Shown in pieces: positions 41,413 through 42,278 of a stretch of DNA of 42,278 nt (the stretch's first letter is position 1; every line of letters begins with the position of its first letter). The notes under the pieces were generated by a model. That model made no database searches. It was given only the letters and a program-made list of their open reading frames with translations, and was not told the DNA's origin. A program made the translations under genes and the position numbers. The stretch is from Pseudomonadota bacterium. Its GTDB lineage: Bacteria > Pseudomonadota > Alphaproteobacteria > Sphingomonadales > Sphingomonadaceae. The stretch covers positions 1 through 42,278 of the forward strand of contig CAUJJI010000062.1 of assembly GCA_963205265.1 (NCBI GenBank). Reading direction: 5' to 3'.

Positions 41413-41438
41413 GGAACAACTTTCGTGAGCCGTAAGTT
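41413..41438 (+). promoter_or_regulatory. EcfG-type (general stress) promoter candidate
   Basis: GGAAC at 41413-41417 is followed after 17 bases by AGTT at 41435-41438. The EcfG sigma consensus of Alphaproteobacteria is GGAAC, 16-17 bases, then CGTT, so only one base of the core differs. It would give a leader of about 85 bases for the lipoprotein gene at 41532. No EcfG, PhyR or NepR gene is in the window. Confidence 0.55.
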
Positions 41439-41464
41439 AATCCATCCGCTTGCAAGAGCACCGC

Positions 41465-41512
41465 GCTGCGTCCGGGTGCTCCTTAGCGCATGTAGGAGCA
41501 GCCGGACGCGGC
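41465..41512 (+). promoter_or_regulatory. Long hairpin in the lipoprotein 5' leader
   Basis: The left arm (GCGTCCGG, G, TGCTCCT at 41468-41483) pairs with AGGAGCA, G, CCGGACGC (41494-41509), with one internal G-G mismatch and a ten-base loop. Extra pairs at 41465-41466 and 41511-41512 extend it. It ends just before the strong ribosome binding site AAGGGGA (41519-41525). It could terminate the glycosyltransferase transcript, stabilise the lipoprotein message or act as a regulatory element; there is no T run after it. Confidence 0.6.
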
Positions 41513-41531
41513 CAATGACAAGGGGAAGTCC

Positions 41532-41837
41532 ATGAAGGGAATTATCAAGCCAGCCTTACTTGCCTCAGCCGCCGTCTTCAGCATCAGCTTGGCCGGTTGC
41601 GACAGCAAGCAGGAGAACGCTGCAGAAGACAAGGCCGAGGTGGTTCGCGAATCTGCCGACCAGAAGGCCGACGCCATGGAAGCTGCCGCAGATGCCAAGG
41701 ACCCCCAGGTCGACGGCGTCGATTCCGCGGCCGAAAACGCCCAGGAAGATGCAGCGGCGGCCGTCCGGGCTTCGGGCGACGCCAAGGCCGATGCCATGGA
41801 GGACCGCGCCGACAAGGCGGACAAGGCTCTCGAATAA
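41532..41837 (+). CDS. Small Ala-rich lipoprotein
   Basis: A 101-residue protein with a lipoprotein signal (MKGIIKPALLASAAVFSISL, lipobox LAGC at 20-23, lipidated Cys23). Asp is at +2, which in enterobacteria favours the inner membrane. The mature part is acidic, Ala-rich and helical, with two similar segments (ESADQKADAMEAAAD and RASGDAKADAMEDRAD), suggesting a coiled coil. The ribosome binding site AAGGGGA is strong and well spaced. The upstream EcfG-like promoter suggests stress induction. The function is unknown. Confidence 0.85.
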   Translation: MKGIIKPALLASAAVFSISLAGCDSKQENAAEDKAEVVRESADQKADAMEAAADAKDPQVDGVDSAAENAQEDAAAAVRASGDAKADAMEDRADKADKALE

Positions 41838-41853
41838 CGGCATTACTATCGAG

Positions 41854-41887
41854 CGGAAATGGGCGGCGTCACTGCCGCCCATTTCCG
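41854..41887 (+). terminator. Perfect 14-base-pair hairpin after the lipoprotein gene
   Basis: CGGAAATGGGCGGC (41854-41867) and GCCGCCCATTTCCG (41874-41887) form a perfect stem with a GTCACT loop, 17 bases after the stop codon. There is no strong T tract (GTTC follows), so it may end the transcript or protect its 3' end. Confidence 0.65.
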
Positions 41888-41917
41888 TTCGGGGCATTGG
41901 CGCCTTGGGCACGCACC

Positions 41918-42008
41918 CGTCGTCCCGGGCTCTCCCGGGGCCCGCTGTGATTTTGGGCGGCCGTTCCGTGTATGCGGCTCGGGGCCCGGGGACAAGCCCG
42001 GGACGACG
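41918..42008. repeat. Palindromic intergenic repeat (family A)
   Basis: CGTCGTCCCGGGCTCTCCCG at the left and GGACAAGCCCGGGACGACG at the right are inverted to each other, around a centre with TTTTGGGCGGCCGTTCC. This copy, the terminator at 41854, the promoter at 42033 and the ORF start at 42183 are all that is seen in 41838-42278. Confidence 0.8.
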
Positions 42009-42032
42009 AATGGGGCTGGCCAACGATTTCGC

Positions 42033-42061
42033 TTGACAATATGAACCACATTGGTTATTTG
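42033..42061 (+). promoter_or_regulatory. Strong sigma-70 promoter candidate
   Basis: TTGACA (42033-42038) is a perfect -35, and TATTTG (42056-42061) follows after 17 bases. It would start a transcript near 42068 running into the possible ORF at 42183, or a non-coding RNA, with a leader of about 115 bases. The local AT-rich sequence (ATATGAACCACATTGG) stands out in this GC-rich window. Confidence 0.65.
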
Positions 42062-42182
42062 CCCCACACCCTCGCGGGATGCAGGGAGCGGAACCGGTTC
42101 GCTCGCCGCTACCCCAAGGGCCGGCGCCTGTCAGGGTGACCACTTATCCGGATGCGGGGAATTACCCCACGTAAGGCAGGGC

Positions 42183-42278
42183 ATGGGAGCAACCCGACCC
42201 GCCGACGCCTCGCACCGCAGGGCTCGCAACCAGCCAAGCCTGTCGCGCCAGGCAAACCACAAGCGCCGGCCGTCCCGT
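42183..42278 (+). CDS. Possible start of a basic protein, cut by window edge
   Basis: An ATG at 42183 with AAGGCAGG just upstream opens a frame without stop to the window end (32 codons, beginning MGATRPADASHRRAR). It is rich in Arg, Lys and His. The promoter at 42033 and the ribosome binding site support it, but the length is too short to identify a family. Confidence 0.35.
   Translation, partial: MGATRPADASHRRARNQPSLSRQANHKRRPSR

Overview
The window looks like the chromosome of a sphingomonad (Alphaproteobacteria, order Sphingomonadales; Novosphingobium, Sphingobium or Sphingomonas-like). This rests on the high GC content, on the order and sequence of housekeeping genes (carA-carB, dnaG-rpoD, rpiB-glyA-nrdR, xseB-ispA-coaD-peptidylprolyl isomerase-queA-tgt, ilvB-ilvN-ilvC-leuA), and on GC-rich palindromic intergenic repeats. 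Genus is an inference. No phage, insertion sequence, CRISPR array or rRNA gene is visible.

Layout. 1-3935 (minus): carB (cut by the window edge), a small unknown gene and carA, an arginine/pyrimidine operon. 4091-8600 (plus): a YqeY-like protein, primase dnaG and the housekeeping sigma factor rpoD. 8863-12352 (plus): rpiB, glyA, nrdR and a SpoU-type RNA methyltransferase. 12387-13898: chorismate mutase (minus), rpsD and a 56-residue small ORF. 13856-19925 (minus): a secreted protein, tgt, queA, a secreted cyclophilin, coaD, ispA, xseB and a YbjN-domain protein. 20055-24291: purL, serB (minus) and miaA. 24292-31956: branched-chain amino acid synthesis (ilvB, ilvN, ilvC, leuA) with attenuator-like leaders before ilvB and leuA, interrupted by an epoxide hydrolase and a TSUP permease on the minus strand. 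31953-36430: two tandem MaoC/FAS1-like dehydratases (minus), a divergent nitronate monooxygenase-like protein and an unknown protein. 36475-38154 (minus): a flavodoxin-like protein and a secreted Gly/Met-rich protein. 38268-42278 (plus): recJ, two tandem tRNA-Glu genes, a family-25 glycosyltransferase, a small lipoprotein, and a strong promoter leading to a truncated ORF.

The most striking feature is glyA. The reading frame is intact, but residues 27-376 consist of two consecutive copies of a 175-codon segment, giving a predicted 612-residue serine hydroxymethyltransferase instead of about 437. The copies differ at about 43 of 525 bases, mostly at silent positions, and the joint lies in an 11-base microhomology. 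This looks like in-frame recombination between diverged glyA sequences rather than a fresh slippage duplication.

Other points of interest are a dehydratase whose C-terminal tail is encoded by an intergenic palindromic repeat, a Leu-codon-rich leader before leuA, a terminator in the ilvB leader, head-to-head overlapping serB/miaA starts, a probable EcfG (general stress) promoter plus long hairpin before a lipoprotein gene, and operator-like palindromes between the second dehydratase and the flavin oxidoreductase.
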